Source of the DNA: Clostridia bacterium | Lineage (GTDB): Bacteria; Bacillota; Clostridia; Christensenellales; CAG-917 | Length of the DNA stretch: 10,408 nucleotides | Reading direction: 5' to 3' | Assembly: GCA_900769205.1 (NCBI GenBank) | Contig: CAAGFS010000170.1 | Location: 1-10,408 of the forward strand | Shown: positions 1 through 6,225 of the stretch, in pieces | Layout: every line of letters starts with the position of its first letter | Position numbering within the stretch: the stretch's first letter is position 1 | Notes under the pieces: model-generated | Told to the model about the DNA's origin: nothing | The model's input: only the letters and a program-made list of their open reading frames with translations | The model's database searches: none | Made by a program: the position numbers and the translations under genes

Positions 1-689
1 ACAATATCCGCAAATCAATCCAATTCCTGCTTGCGTCAAACCTTTCCGAAGTGCTGTCGATATTCGTTGCGACGCTTGCGGGATTCACCATCTTCAAGCC
101 CGCGCATCTACTTTGGATAAACCTTATCACCGACTGCTTCCCCGCGCTTTCTCTCGGCATGGAAGCGCCCGAAAAAGACATAATGAGCCGACCGCCGCGC
201 AACTCAAAAGACGGCATTTTTGCAAACGGTATGGGCGTTGCGCTCGTGTATCAGGGCGTATTTCTCACGCTCATCACGCTTGCGTCCTACTTCATAGGCT
301 ACTACGTGCTGGCAAAAACCGACAGACACGTGTCGGTGATGGGCGCGGACCCCGAACAGTATGCGGAAATGCTCGGCTCGTCGATGGCGTTCCTGACGCT
401 CTCGATGGCGGAGATTTTCCACTCGTTCAATATGCGCTCCCTGCACGGCTCGACTTTCGCGTTGAAAAAACAGAATTGGTGGCTGTGGGGCGCGGGCGCG
501 CTCTCCCTTGCGCTGACGACGATAGTCGTGGAAGTCCCCTTCCTTGCGCAGGCGTTTGAACTTGCCGAGCTTGACGTCGTCGAGTACGCAATCGCAATGG
601 CTCTTGCCGTGTCCGTGATACCTATGGTGGAAATCGTCAAGGCAATCGCGCGTGCGGTACGCAAAAAGAAAGGCGTCGTCCTGTCGTAA
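1..689 (+). CDS. Calcium-transporting P-type ATPase (SERCA/PacL type), C-terminal part
   Basis: The reading frame is open from base 3, so the gene begins upstream of the window; 228 residues are visible. They cover the last six membrane helices of a P2A ATPase, which pumps Ca2+ out of the cytoplasm using ATP. The phosphorylation and nucleotide domains lie outside. What identifies it is the M5 segment with S-N-L-S-E (N13, E16 of the fragment), the M6 segment LLWINLITD (N40, T43, D44) followed by a PAL..G..APE..IM.RPPR stretch, and an M8 segment with E137 in SMAEIFHSFN. These align by eye with the SERCA ligands N768/E771, N796/T799/D800 and E908, so both Ca2+ sites look complete. The C terminus is basic (VRKKKG), as expected for a cytoplasmic tail. 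A terminator follows about 50 bases downstream. The family call is firm; Ca2+ rather than another cation is inferred from the ligands. Confidence 0.93.
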   Translation, partial: NIRKSIQFLLASNLSEVLSIFVATLAGFTIFKPAHLLWINLITDCFPALSLGMEAPEKDIMSRPPRNSKDGIFANGMGVALVYQGVFLTLITLASYFIGYYVLAKTDRHVSVMGADPEQYAEMLGSSMAFLTLSMAEIFHSFNMRSLHGSTFALKKQNWWLWGAGALSLALTTIVVEVPFLAQAFELAELDVVEYAIAMALAVSVIPMVEIVKAIARAVRKKKGVVLS

Positions 690-700
690 GGGCACGTCTG

Positions 701-727
701 CGCAACGGCAAATCATCGCGCGTTGCG
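701..727. repeat. Short inverted repeat after the ATPase gene
   Basis: CGCAACG (701-707) and CGTTGCG (721-727) form a perfect 7-bp inverted repeat around a 13-base loop, between the ATPase stop codon and the terminator hairpin. No T-tract follows, so it is not a terminator by itself. It may only be 3' UTR structure that protects the mRNA end, or chance. Confidence 0.3.
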
Positions 728-739
728 GAACAAACTATG

Positions 740-767
740 AAAAAACGCGCTCCACGAGCGCGTTTTT
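740..767. terminator. Bidirectional intrinsic terminator between convergent genes
   Basis: A 12-bp stem pairs 741-752 (five A then CGCGCTC) with 756-767 (GAGCGCG then five T) around a 3-base loop. An A-tract on the left (740-745) and a T-tract on the right (763-767) let it act on both strands. It lies between the 3' end of the calcium ATPase gene on the + strand and the 3' end of the lipoprotein gene on the - strand, which ends at 811. Confidence 0.88.
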
Positions 768-810
768 CTTGTTTTCGTAAACCGTTTTGTCGTTTTTTCG
801 TCTTTGCGGA

Positions 811-2334
811 TTACAACTCCTTTATCAGATCGACGACGTAGCTTCCAAGCAAATCCCAGCTTATGCCGACGGTGCCGTGGTCCTTGCCCTCGAAAATCAC
901 CAGCCTGTTGCCGAGGCTTCGGATAAACTCGTCGGTTGCGGTGTTTCCGCCTATCGAGCTGTAATAAGGCACGGTGCCGTCGCCGATATTGCCGTTGCCG
1001 TAGCCCGTGACAAGTTCGTACTCGTAGCGCACGCAACCGTACTCGTCTTTGACGGGATTGCCGTCGTCGTCACGCACGGTGGTGAGATTCATTGCGGTTA
1101 TCGTGCTCGTATTGCCGGTGCCGAGGAAATAATAGGAGTTGATCTGCTCGGACGCGATTTTGCCGTCTATAAACAACGAATCGAAATAGGCGTCCAACGT
1201 TGCGGCGGCGTCTTTCAGGCGGAAGCCGTCTTCGTCGGCGTATTGCCCGTCGGTGGCGACGACGCGGTTGTAAAGGCGTTCTTCGTCACCTTCTTCAGCT
1301 TCTTCGAGTTCTTCCTGCGTACGCGGAACGAGATATTTTGCCCAGCGCATACCCTTGTACAAGTCGTAGAGAGCTTCCTTGCTGTCAATCGGATTGCCGT
1401 CAACGGTGATTGCATATTCGCCCTGTCCGTATTGATTGGAACTTACGAGTTGCCACGAGGGCACGAGGCTCATAAGTCCTACGTTGTTGCGGAAGAAATC
1501 TCCGAGTTTTCCGCCCACCACGTCGTCAACGATTGCGTTGACGTCAACGGGCAAGGACTCGAGATCCACTCCCGAAAGGAAATTGTTGACGTACACGTCG
1601 GGGCACGCAAGCGCGGCAAGCGCGTCGAACGAGCCGAGCGTTGCCGGCGCAAATCCTGCGTAAAGGGAAACTTTGTCTCTGTTTTCCTTGCTTCTTGCAA
1701 GATAGGAATTGACGACCGGAGCGCCCATGGAATGCGACAGGAGAACCACTTCTTTGTAGCCCTTTGCATTGATATAATCTTCAAGCGCCTTTGCGCTCTT
1801 TTGGGGAGATATTCTCCAATCCTGATTGAACATCAACACGTCGTATTCGTCGCCGAACTCTCGTTTGAGATTGTTTGCAAACGTTCTGTATATGCCGAAA
1901 GCGCCGTAGCTTATGTCCATCACGTTGCCGTTTTCGTCTTTTGGAAAATCGTTTGCGGGCACGATGTTCGGATTGTAGCCGTTGCCGTCGTTGTCGAGAG
2001 TGAGCTCCCAAAGCAACGTGTTTTCCGAATAAGATATGGCGTCGAGCGCAAGCATCAGCGTGTCCGCAATCTCCTTTTGAGAAAAGCCTGCAAGGATTTG
2101 CTCAAACGACAGTTCCCCTTTCAGGAAAGCGTCCACGTCTATTTCGCTTTTTACCGGCTCCCACTTTGCAACGCCCGTCTGCTCGTCGTAAAGTCCGCCC
2201 GCAAACAAAGCGGTGACGTAAATGATGGCTTTGTCGTTCTTGTCGTCTTTTTCTCCGCACGCCGACAATGCAACGAGCGACGAAACCAAAAGCACCGCCA
2301 CGATAAGCAAAGCAACCGCTTTTTTTGTTTTCAT
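811..2334 (-). CDS. LCAT-family alpha/beta-hydrolase lipoprotein (putative esterase/acyltransferase)
   Basis: This is a 507-residue exported protein. Residues 1-25 are a lipoprotein signal peptide: positive start (KTKK), hydrophobic core and lipobox LSAC with the acylated cysteine at 26. It should therefore sit on the outer face of the cytoplasmic membrane. The mature part resembles lecithin:cholesterol acyltransferase-type hydrolases. It has DWRISP (172-177), the nucleophile elbow SHSMG (200-204, Ser202), GDGTVP (451-456, Asp452) and DHGTV (485-489, His486), which together give a Ser-Asp-His triad in family order. The first Gly of GxSxG is Ser; related PDAT/LCAT proteins also vary there. Substrate is unknown: probably a lipid or other ester, as hydrolase or acyltransferase. 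An acidic low-complexity loop lies at about 341-353. The start is supported by an AAGGGGGAG ribosome site at 2338-2346. It is the last gene of a probable operon with the two genes upstream. Confidence 0.85.
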   Translation of the reverse strand: MKTKKAVALLIVAVLLVSSLVALSACGEKDDKNDKAIIYVTALFAGGLYDEQTGVAKWEPVKSEIDVDAFLKGELSFEQILAGFSQKEIADTLMLALDAISYSENTLLWELTLDNDGNGYNPNIVPANDFPKDENGNVMDISYGAFGIYRTFANNLKREFGDEYDVLMFNQDWRISPQKSAKALEDYINAKGYKEVVLLSHSMGAPVVNSYLARSKENRDKVSLYAGFAPATLGSFDALAALACPDVYVNNFLSGVDLESLPVDVNAIVDDVVGGKLGDFFRNNVGLMSLVPSWQLVSSNQYGQGEYAITVDGNPIDSKEALYDLYKGMRWAKYLVPRTQEELEEAEEGDEERLYNRVVATDGQYADEDGFRLKDAAATLDAYFDSLFIDGKIASEQINSYYFLGTGNTSTITAMNLTTVRDDDGNPVKDEYGCVRYEYELVTGYGNGNIGDGTVPYYSSIGGNTATDEFIRSLGNRLVIFEGKDHGTVGISWDLLGSYVVDLIKEL

Positions 2335-2357
2335 ATACTCCCCCTTTCGTTCAAAAA

Positions 2358-2396
2358 AAAGACTTCACCGCAATGTTTTGAGCAGATAAAGTCCTT
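2358..2396 (-). terminator. Weak hairpin in the gap before the lipoprotein gene
   Basis: Read on the - strand, AAGGACT and AGTCTTT can pair over 7 bp with one G-U pair and a 25-base loop, followed by a run of T. It could be a leaky terminator or attenuator reducing transcription from the upstream two genes into the lipoprotein gene. The long loop and short stem make this a weak call. Confidence 0.25.
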
Positions 2397-2411
2397 GTTT
2401 TGCAAATAGTT

Positions 2412-3134
2412 TTATTTTGTCACAAGATACATACGGAGCACTTCGCTCACTTTTTCAACTTCTTTTGCACAAAGTTTTTGCGAGTTCAACGCCTTTTTTA
2501 GCCCGAGCCATATCGACTTTATCATAAGCGAATCGCGCGTGTCGAGCGCGGCGGCAAAGCCTTCGAGCATAACCGTAAGGTCCGCCCTTTCGTCCAAGGA
2601 TATATCCGCTTCCTGCAAAGAATTGTATATGTTGACAATCAGATATTCTGTCTGCTCCTGCAATCCGCTCGACGCAAACTGGACCGTGCGTTCAACGCTT
2701 TGGGGTTGCTCGTCTATGCCTTCGACCACGAGACTGACGAGAGCCATTTTGAAAGGCTCGACGACCTTTGCGCAAAACTGCTCGAAACTCTCCTGCTTGG
2801 TCTGGCAAGGATAGTATTTTGACGCAAACGTCACAAGGTCCATACTGCCCGCGTCAAACTCGACGAGAATATTCGACACGAGCGCAATAAGCGTTTTGGG
2901 ATTTTTGGGAAGACGGAAAATGTCGGTGTCGCCGAGTTTTGCCATCGCCTTGCGTTTTTCGCCGTCGTAATCGAAACCCTGCGCGCAATAGGAAAGCACC
3001 GAGCGGAACTCGGGATAATACGCTATGCATTTGAGCAGGGGCTTGAGCTTTCTGTCGATAAAAATCAGATTGGAGCTTTCAAGGTCTTCCACCGCGCAGA
3101 CAAGCGCGTGGACGCCTTCACCGTTGTATTCCAT
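2412..3134 (-). CDS. Protein of unknown function, 240 residues
   Basis: I do not recognise this protein. It has no signal peptide and no membrane segment, so it is probably cytoplasmic. The sequence looks mainly alpha-helical, with many Leu/Val/Ala-rich amphipathic stretches and scattered cysteines, but no paired Cys motif, Walker box or helix-turn-helix that I can see. I chose the ATG at 3132-3134 rather than the GTG six codons upstream, because it is preceded at the right distance by GGAGAG and the 13 bases GGAGAGTGTTATG are identical at the start of the neighbouring DUF2804 gene. It lies 53 bases after the DUF2804 stop and 77 bases before the lipoprotein start, all on the same strand, so it is likely co-transcribed with both. 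Its role may relate to theirs, but nothing in the sequence shows what it is. Coding status is well supported by the ribosome site and the long intact frame. Confidence 0.8.
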   Translation of the reverse strand: MEYNGEGVHALVCAVEDLESSNLIFIDRKLKPLLKCIAYYPEFRSVLSYCAQGFDYDGEKRKAMAKLGDTDIFRLPKNPKTLIALVSNILVEFDAGSMDLVTFASKYYPCQTKQESFEQFCAKVVEPFKMALVSLVVEGIDEQPQSVERTVQFASSGLQEQTEYLIVNIYNSLQEADISLDERADLTVMLEGFAAALDTRDSLMIKSIWLGLKKALNSQKLCAKEVEKVSEVLRMYLVTK

Positions 3135-3144
3135 AACACTCTCC
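3135..3144 (-). promoter_or_regulatory. Ribosome binding site that fixes the start of the unknown gene
   Basis: On the - strand GGAGAG (3139-3144) is followed by TGTT and the ATG. The whole 13-base stretch from GGAGAG through ATG recurs exactly at 4223-4235 before the DUF2804 gene. This rules in the ATG at 3134 over the GTG at 3152. Confidence 0.85.
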
Positions 3145-3187
3145 GATGGCACGCGCGTCTTTCGCCGGCGATGCCGTCATAGTCCGT

Positions 3188-4225
3188 TTACCACTTGTTG
3201 TGGACTTTTTCCGCAAATCCGAGTTCGTTGTCAAGCTCGATGACGGTGCCGTCGTCAAGCACGCACTTGCCCGAAATATAACCGAAGACCTGGTGGGGTA
3301 TCATGCACATCACTTTCAGATCGAAGGGCTCGTAGCGGTCGATAATCGGGCGGAAGGTGCAATCAAGTCTTCCGTCGTCGGACACGAACTTCCACTCTTC
3401 CATATATCTCGGCTCGCCTTCCTTGTCACCGGGGATGACAAACTCCGTGCGCCCGATTTTGTGCGCTTTGCCGTTGTAGAAAAACATATCTTCGCTTGCC
3501 GCGGAAGTGTTGCCGAAACCGTAGCCTATGTTCCAACCGAACGTCGAGCCGTCTTTCAGGCGCGTTTGCAGACTGCCCCAATACCAGGTGTTGTCGTACG
3601 TCCACACGCCGCGTCCCCAGTCAAGAGTGGCAAGCGAATCCGCTCCGTCGAAAACGCAGACCTTGTCGCCGAGAGTAAACTGCCCTTGCGCGCGCATACA
3701 ATTGATTTTTTGGTTGAAATAGAAGTGTGCGGGCTTGTCGAACGGCGTTGCTATGACCATGCTCTCCTCGGGAACCTGATCGAGAGTTATATCCCACGAA
3801 ACGTCGGTGCCCATTTTGTCGGCGTTTGCGTACTTGCCCGTGAGACGACGGGTTGTGCCGTCGTTTGTGAAAGTCATCTCCGCTTTGCCGATTTTTCGGG
3901 AGCAATCCCCCCTTTCGCTCGTTCTCGGCATATTGAACTTGCCCATCGGGAACAGACAAATCGCCGAATTGGTGAATTGCGCCGGCGTGACGAAATCAAG
4001 CACCGTCAGACTCAACGCTCCGACGTAGCCCATATCGCTTATGGTAAGGCAAAGAGCGTACTCTTTGTTGGCAATATAATAATAGTCCCACTCCTTGAGG
4101 CGCGCCTTGTTTGCCTTGACGTTTTCACGATTGTAATTGTACAACATTTTTTTTGCAAAGCCCGGCTGTGCGACGTTGCCGTCCGCATCCAGAAGGTCCG
4201 TCGGTTTGGTTATTTCGTTTTGCAT
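3188..4225 (-). CDS. DUF2804 family protein
   Basis: This 345-residue protein matches the DUF2804 family by its overall length and signature blocks. These are an N-terminal LLDADGNVAQPGFAKK stretch, a central LDWGRGVWTY block (201-210) continuing to a WYWGS, a WNIGYGFG block (231-238), and near the C terminus an FGYISG segment followed by a charged DDGT turn. The pattern of alternating beta strands with many Trp, Tyr and Gly suits an all-beta, lipocalin-like fold, which is how I recall the family being related to AttH/CrtC-type proteins. The biochemical function of the family is not established to my knowledge. No signal peptide is visible, so it is likely cytoplasmic. The ATG at 4223-4225 is chosen because GGGAGAG precedes it and a promoter lies just upstream; the 14 extra in-frame codons would overlap that promoter. 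It is the first gene of a probable three-gene operon ending with the LCAT-type lipoprotein. Confidence 0.87.
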   Translation of the reverse strand: MQNEITKPTDLLDADGNVAQPGFAKKMLYNYNRENVKANKARLKEWDYYYIANKEYALCLTISDMGYVGALSLTVLDFVTPAQFTNSAICLFPMGKFNMPRTSERGDCSRKIGKAEMTFTNDGTTRRLTGKYANADKMGTDVSWDITLDQVPEESMVIATPFDKPAHFYFNQKINCMRAQGQFTLGDKVCVFDGADSLATLDWGRGVWTYDNTWYWGSLQTRLKDGSTFGWNIGYGFGNTSAASEDMFFYNGKAHKIGRTEFVIPGDKEGEPRYMEEWKFVSDDGRLDCTFRPIIDRYEPFDLKVMCMIPHQVFGYISGKCVLDDGTVIELDNELGFAEKVHNKW

Positions 4226-4236
4226 AACACTCTCCC
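4226..4236 (-). promoter_or_regulatory. Ribosome binding site of the DUF2804 gene
   Basis: On the - strand GGGAGAG followed by TGTT precedes the ATG. It is identical over 13 bases to the start region of the next gene in the operon and selects the ATG at 4225 over an in-frame start at 4267. Confidence 0.85.
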
Positions 4237-4257
4237 GTATAGATTTTATATAAACGT

Positions 4258-4286
4258 ATGATAACATAATTCGCGCGCGAATACAA
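4258..4286 (-). promoter_or_regulatory. Candidate sigma-A type promoter of the DUF2804 operon
   Basis: On the - strand TTGTAT (4286-4281) and TATCAT (4263-4258) are separated by exactly 17 bases. The -10 matches consensus at 5 of 6 positions, the -35 only at 3 of 6. Predicted transcription would start near 4251, giving a leader of about 25 bases that holds the GGGAGAG ribosome site. The spacer contains most of a perfect 14-bp palindrome (4269-4282). Confidence 0.55.
4269..4282. repeat. Perfect 14-bp palindrome in the operon promoter
   Basis: ATTCGCGCGCGAAT is its own reverse complement. It spans nearly the whole -35/-10 spacer and touches the -35 of the predicted DUF2804 promoter. That position suits an operator for a dimeric repressor. 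It could also be a chance CG alternation, though the flanking region is AT-rich. Confidence 0.5.
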
Positions 4287-4302
4287 TACGTAAAATCGGG
4301 AA

Positions 4303-4320
4303 ATTGAAAAACCTTTCAAT
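4303..4320. repeat. 7-bp inverted repeat between the DUF2804 operon and glmS
   Basis: ATTGAAA (4303-4309) and TTTCAAT (4314-4320) are perfect inverted copies around a 4-base AACC loop. It lies between the two divergent transcription units, so it could be an operator or, if glmS is transcribed from further upstream, a leader hairpin. Confidence 0.4.
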
Positions 4321-4332
4321 CCGACGGGCGTG

Positions 4333-4355
4333 GCGACGTATTGAACAATCGTCGC
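4333..4355. repeat. Imperfect inverted repeat covering the glmS -35 candidate
   Basis: GCGACG (4333-4338) and CGTCGC (4350-4355) pair. Inside them ATT (4340-4342) and AAT (4347-4349) pair after a single bulged T, leaving a GAAC loop. The element covers the TTGAAC candidate -35 of glmS, so a protein bound here would block that promoter. Confidence 0.4.
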
Positions 4356-4371
4356 GCCGTTTTCATACACT
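4341..4371 (+). promoter_or_regulatory. Candidate glmS promoter giving a leaderless mRNA
   Basis: TTGAAC (4341-4346) and TACACT (4366-4371) each match consensus at 4 of 6 positions, with a long 19-base spacer. Transcription would begin around 4378-4380, at or next to the ATG of glmS. That fits the lack of any Shine-Dalgarno sequence before the start. The match is modest, so a different upstream promoter is possible. Confidence 0.35.
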
Positions 4372-4379
4372 GAAATATA

Positions 4380-6101
4380 ATGTGCGGAATTGTTGGATAC
4401 GTTGGCGAAAAAAACGCGCGTGACGTCGTGCTGAACGGGCTGAAAACTCTCGAATACCGCGGATACGACAGCGCGGGCGTTGCGTTTTTGGCAGACGAAA
4501 TCAAAATCTTCAAAACGGGCGGACGCGTGAGTGATTTGAGCAAAATCCTTCCTTGCGACGTTTTTCACGTCGGCATAGGTCATACGCGGTGGGCGACGCA
4601 CGGAGCGCCCACCGCCGTCAACGCGCACCCGCATATATCTTTCGACGGCAATTTTGCGGTGGTGCACAACGGCGTCGTCACCAACTGCGACAAGCTGAAA
4701 GCCGAGTTGAAAAAGAAAGGCATAAAGTTGGTTTCGGACACCGACAGCGAGATCATCGCGCACCTTATCGCGCTCGAATATGACGGGGATATGCTTTCGA
4801 CGATAGAAAAAGTGGCGTCACGTCTTCAGGGCGCAACCACTTTTCTCGTGATGAGAAAAAACGACAAAGCCATATATATGAGAAGATACGGCGCGTCCCT
4901 TGCGGTGGGAGTGGCAAAAGACGGACAAATCGTTGCAAGCGACACACTTGCAATCACGCCGTACACAAAAGACGTCGCGGTGCTTTGCGACGGCGAGTGC
5001 GCGACGATAGACGGCAAAACGGCAAGATTTTTCAAAAACGGAAAGGAAATAGTCAAGCCTTTCGGGAAAATAGACCGGACTTCGCCAAAGGACTGCTCTT
5101 GCCACATGCGTGCGGAAATTGATGAAATACCATCCGCCCTTCTTCGCGCATACGACGAAGTGCGCGCCTGCGTTGACGATGGGACGATCGCAATGCTGAA
5201 AGACGCAAAGCGTATTCTGTTCTGCGGATGCGGGACGGCATACCACGCCTGCCTTTACGGAAAAAGAGTGTTTGAAAAAACGGGCGTGCCCTGCGACGCG
5301 GTGATTGCAAGCGAAATCGACGACGTGCGCTTTGTGGACGAAGACTGCCTTTGCGTTTTCATCACCCAGAGCGGAGAAACCGCCGACACTTTGCTTGCCC
5401 TTGCAAAGTGCAAGTCATCGGGAGCAAAAACCGTTGCCGTGACAAACGTGCAAGGAAGCACGATAACCTTTGACGCCGACCGCACGATTTTTATAGGCGC
5501 GGGTGCGGAAATCGCGGTTGCCGCCACGAAATCGTACGTGTGCCAACTGCTTGCGCTTTATATCCTTGCAAGAGCAAGACAAGACGAAATCCCCGAGCAA
5601 AAAACGGTGAAAGACCTTGCCGAAAAAGCAAAACGCATGCTCAAAGAAAACCCGTATGAATCCGACGTGAAAGAAGCCAACCTGTTTTTTATCGGCAAAG
5701 GCGCAGACAACGTGACCGCAAAAGAAGGCGCGTTGAAGTTTAAGGAAATCACTTGCAAGATGACGGACGCATACTGCGCGGGAGAGTTGAAACACGGCTC
5801 GATTGCGTTGATCGACCAAAAGAGCGTGGCTTACGTGATTGCCACAAACGAGAAAGACGTCGAGCGCGTCAAAGCCACGATAAGCGAGTTGCGTGCGCGC
5901 AAAGCAAAGGTGTTTTGCGTGACGACTTCAAAAGAAATCACCGCCGACAAAATCCTTGCGTTGCCAAAACTCGACGACGAAGATTTGTATCCCGTGCTTG
6001 CGATTATACCCTTGCAAAATCTCGCGTTGACGGCGTCGCTTTGTCTTGGGCTTGACCCCGACAAGCCGCGCAATCTTGCAAAAAGCGTCACCGTGATATA
6101 A
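4380..6101 (+). CDS. glmS: Glutamine--fructose-6-phosphate aminotransferase (isomerizing)
   Basis: GlmS makes glucosamine-6-phosphate from fructose-6-phosphate and glutamine in the cytoplasm, the first committed step to UDP-GlcNAc and peptidoglycan. The 573 residues show the full two-part layout. The N-terminal glutaminase has Cys2 as nucleophile after Met removal (MCGIVGYVG), RGYDSAG (27-33), TRWATHG (69-75), HNG (96-98) and the VSDTDSE block (118-124). Two SIS sugar-isomerase domains follow. The first, about 280-400, has CGTAYHA and QSGETADT; the second, about 430-560, has AGELKHG with His472. The C-terminal DKPRNLAKSVTV includes Lys568, equivalent to the catalytic lysine that binds the sugar. 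It is about 30 residues shorter than the E. coli enzyme, and all key residues are present. The start is fixed because Cys must follow Met, and a stop codon lies three codons upstream in frame. No ribosome site and no glmS ribozyme are seen upstream. Confidence 0.98.
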   Translation: MCGIVGYVGEKNARDVVLNGLKTLEYRGYDSAGVAFLADEIKIFKTGGRVSDLSKILPCDVFHVGIGHTRWATHGAPTAVNAHPHISFDGNFAVVHNGVVTNCDKLKAELKKKGIKLVSDTDSEIIAHLIALEYDGDMLSTIEKVASRLQGATTFLVMRKNDKAIYMRRYGASLAVGVAKDGQIVASDTLAITPYTKDVAVLCDGECATIDGKTARFFKNGKEIVKPFGKIDRTSPKDCSCHMRAEIDEIPSALLRAYDEVRACVDDGTIAMLKDAKRILFCGCGTAYHACLYGKRVFEKTGVPCDAVIASEIDDVRFVDEDCLCVFITQSGETADTLLALAKCKSSGAKTVAVTNVQGSTITFDADRTIFIGAGAEIAVAATKSYVCQLLALYILARARQDEIPEQKTVKDLAEKAKRMLKENPYESDVKEANLFFIGKGADNVTAKEGALKFKEITCKMTDAYCAGELKHGSIALIDQKSVAYVIATNEKDVERVKATISELRARKAKVFCVTTSKEITADKILALPKLDDEDLYPVLAIIPLQNLALTASLCLGLDPDKPRNLAKSVTVI

Positions 6102-6126
6102 TACGCAAAAAACGCATATACACACA

Positions 6127-6151
6127 AAAACGGCACTTCACGTGCCGTTTT
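6127..6151. terminator. Bidirectional terminator between glmS and the sirtuin gene
   Basis: AAAACGGCAC (6127-6136) pairs with GTGCCGTTTT (6142-6151) around a 5-base loop. A-tract and T-tract flank the GC core, so it can end glmS on the + strand and the sirtuin gene on the - strand, whose stop is at 6226. The arms nearly match those of the terminator at 8322-8349. Confidence 0.88.
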
Positions 6152-6225
6152 ACGTTGTATAAACATATCGTTTTTGCATTTTGTGGCAAAGCATACAAAA
6201 GCGCAAACACCTTTTGACGATACTG

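Noticed and set aside
787..2409. 540-codon open frame on the + strand opposite the LCAT-type lipoprotein
   Set aside because: Its translation has no recognisable domain. The opposite strand has a signal peptide, lipobox and complete catalytic triad. It is an antisense shadow caused by GC-rich codon bias.
3135..3152. GTG start six codons upstream for the unknown protein
   Set aside because: No ribosome site precedes it, while the ATG at 3134 has the same 13-base start context as the neighbouring gene.
3146..4261. 371-codon open frame on the + strand opposite the DUF2804 gene
   Set aside because: No family resemblance or ribosome site, and it mirrors a clear DUF2804 gene with matching start signals.
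4226..4379. glmS ribozyme in the glmS upstream region
   Set aside because: The gap is only 154 bases, is shared with a divergent promoter, and I see none of the conserved ribozyme core. The repeats present look like operators or simple hairpins.
4376..4381. Perfect TATAAT overlapping the glmS ATG
   Set aside because: As a -10 it would start transcription inside the gene, past the required MCG start, and there is no -35 17 bases upstream. It is probably incidental.
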